A stretch of DNA of 32,862 nucleotides from DATGLW01 sp035293965. GTDB lineage: Bacteria > Actinomycetota > Acidimicrobiia > Acidimicrobiales > RAAP-2. The notes below the pieces were generated by a model that saw nothing but the letters and a program-made list of their open reading frames with translations, searched no databases and was not told the origin of the DNA. Positions 32,294 through 32,862 of the stretch are shown here, in pieces (position 1 is the first letter of the stretch; each line of letters begins with the position of its first letter). The stretch lies in assembly GCA_035293965.1 (NCBI GenBank), contig DATGLW010000058.1, positions 1-32,862 on the forward strand, written 5' to 3'. The position numbers and the translations under genes are program-made.

Positions 32294-32862
32294 CTACGGG
32301 GCCTGGCCGAGGAGCCCTGCCTCGTCGGCCAGGTGCCGCAGGTCGGCCTGCGGGCGAGCCCCGAGGTGGGTGATGACCTCCGAGGCGCACAGCGCCCCCA
32401 GGCGCGCGCAGTCCTCGGGCCCCGAGCCGTGGGTGAGGCCGTAGAGGAAGCCCGCTGCGAACAGGTCGCCGGCACCCGTGACGTCGACGACGTGGTCGAC
32501 CGGCGCCGCCGGCACCGCCACCGGGCCGCGGGGGGTCACGACCACGCAGCCGAGGGCCCCGCGGGTGACCGCCACGAGCAGGCCGGTCTCCTCGGCGGCT
32601 CGCAGCGCCGCCTCGAGGGTGCGGGCGCCGAAGAGCGCCCGCACCTCCTGCTCGTTGCCGAACAGCACGTCGAGGTCGTCGCGCACGAGCTCGAGGAAGT
32701 CGCGCCGGTGGCGCTCGACGCAGAAGGCGTCCGACAGGGACAGCGCGACGGCGCCGTCGTGGCGCTGGCATTCGGCGATGGCGCGCCGCATGGCCTTCTT
32801 GGCCGCCGGCAGGTCCCACAGGTACCCCTCGAGGTACACGACGCGCCCGCGGGCCACGAAGT
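32294..32862 (-). CDS. PfkB/adenosine kinase family sugar kinase (partial)
   Basis: The C-terminal part (at least 187 residues) of a PfkB-type carbohydrate/nucleoside kinase; the start lies beyond the right edge. Visible are VVYLEGYLWDLPAAKKAM, LSDAFCVERHRRDFLELV, VLFGNEQEVRALFG, the VTRGALGCVVV strand and the family signature VDVTGAGDLFAAGFLYGLTH with the catalytic Asp of DVTGAGD. The tail ALCASEVITHLGARPQ fits the adenosine kinase subgroup. The substrate could be adenosine or another ribonucleoside or sugar. It ends at TGA 32294, convergent with the 203-residue protein. Confidence 0.92.
   Translation of the reverse strand, partial: FVARGRVVYLEGYLWDLPAAKKAMRRAIAECQRHDGAVALSLSDAFCVERHRRDFLELVRDDLDVLFGNEQEVRALFGARTLEAALRAAEETGLLVAVTRGALGCVVVTPRGPVAVPAAPVDHVVDVTGAGDLFAAGFLYGLTHGSGPEDCARLGALCASEVITHLGARPQADLRHLADEAGLLGQAP

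Overview
The window is very GC-rich (about 70% or more by eye outside the first 0.5 kb) and looks like a chromosomal piece of an actinobacterium, most likely a deep-branching one such as Acidimicrobiia. The evidence is the actinobacterial gene order, GTG starts, -10 boxes of the TANNNT type directly upstream of starts, and homologues of two actinobacterial ribosomal microproteins (bS22 and bL37). From memory, the order rsmI, metG, tatD, (rpfB position), rsmA, ispE, then glmU, prs, rplY, pth, then mfd, mazG, SurA-like, eno, ftsB, DUF501, ppx matches the Mycobacterium tuberculosis Rv1003-Rv1026 neighbourhood, with some blocks inverted there.

Layout. 1-0.5 kb: a lower-GC stretch with one unrecognised open frame running off the left edge. 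0.5-12.5 kb, all minus strand: rplY, pth, mfd, a methyltransferase, a SurA-like secreted protein, a YabN-type methylase-MazG fusion, enolase, an FtsB-like divisome protein, DUF501 and a Ppx/GppA phosphatase, in transcription order. 12.5-18.3 kb, minus strand: a complete branched-chain amino acid type ABC transporter (livG, livF, livH, livM, livK) inserted between prs and rplY. 18.3-20.5 kb: prs and a short glmU. 20.7-24.3 kb: mostly plus strand, with a two-TM membrane protein, a tRNA-Gln on the minus strand, an OmpR/MprAB-type two-component system, and the 32-residue bS22 gene. 24.3-30.5 kb, minus strand: ispE, rsmA, an RlpA-like double-psi barrel protein, tatD, metG, rsmI, DUF192. 30.5-32.9 kb: the 27-residue bL37 gene, a glycerophosphodiester phosphodiesterase, an unrecognised 203-residue protein, and the 5'-truncated (by the window edge) end of a PfkB/adenosine kinase family gene.

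The genes mostly serve translation (metG, rplY, pth, rsmA, rsmI, tRNA-Gln, bS22, bL37), central metabolism and cell-wall precursors (eno, prs, glmU, ispE), repair and nucleotide sanitation (mfd, mazG, tatD) and division/envelope functions. No phage, transposon, CRISPR array or defence system is visible. I did not find an obviously new multi-gene system. What is unusual is at a smaller scale: two ribosomal microprotein genes, at least eight putative leaderless promoters, a GlmU lacking its acetyltransferase active-site region, an RlpA-like protein that has lost the catalytic His, several unrelated local tandem repeats at gene boundaries (one in frame in livF), and interleaved inverted repeats with pseudoknot topology between prs and livG.
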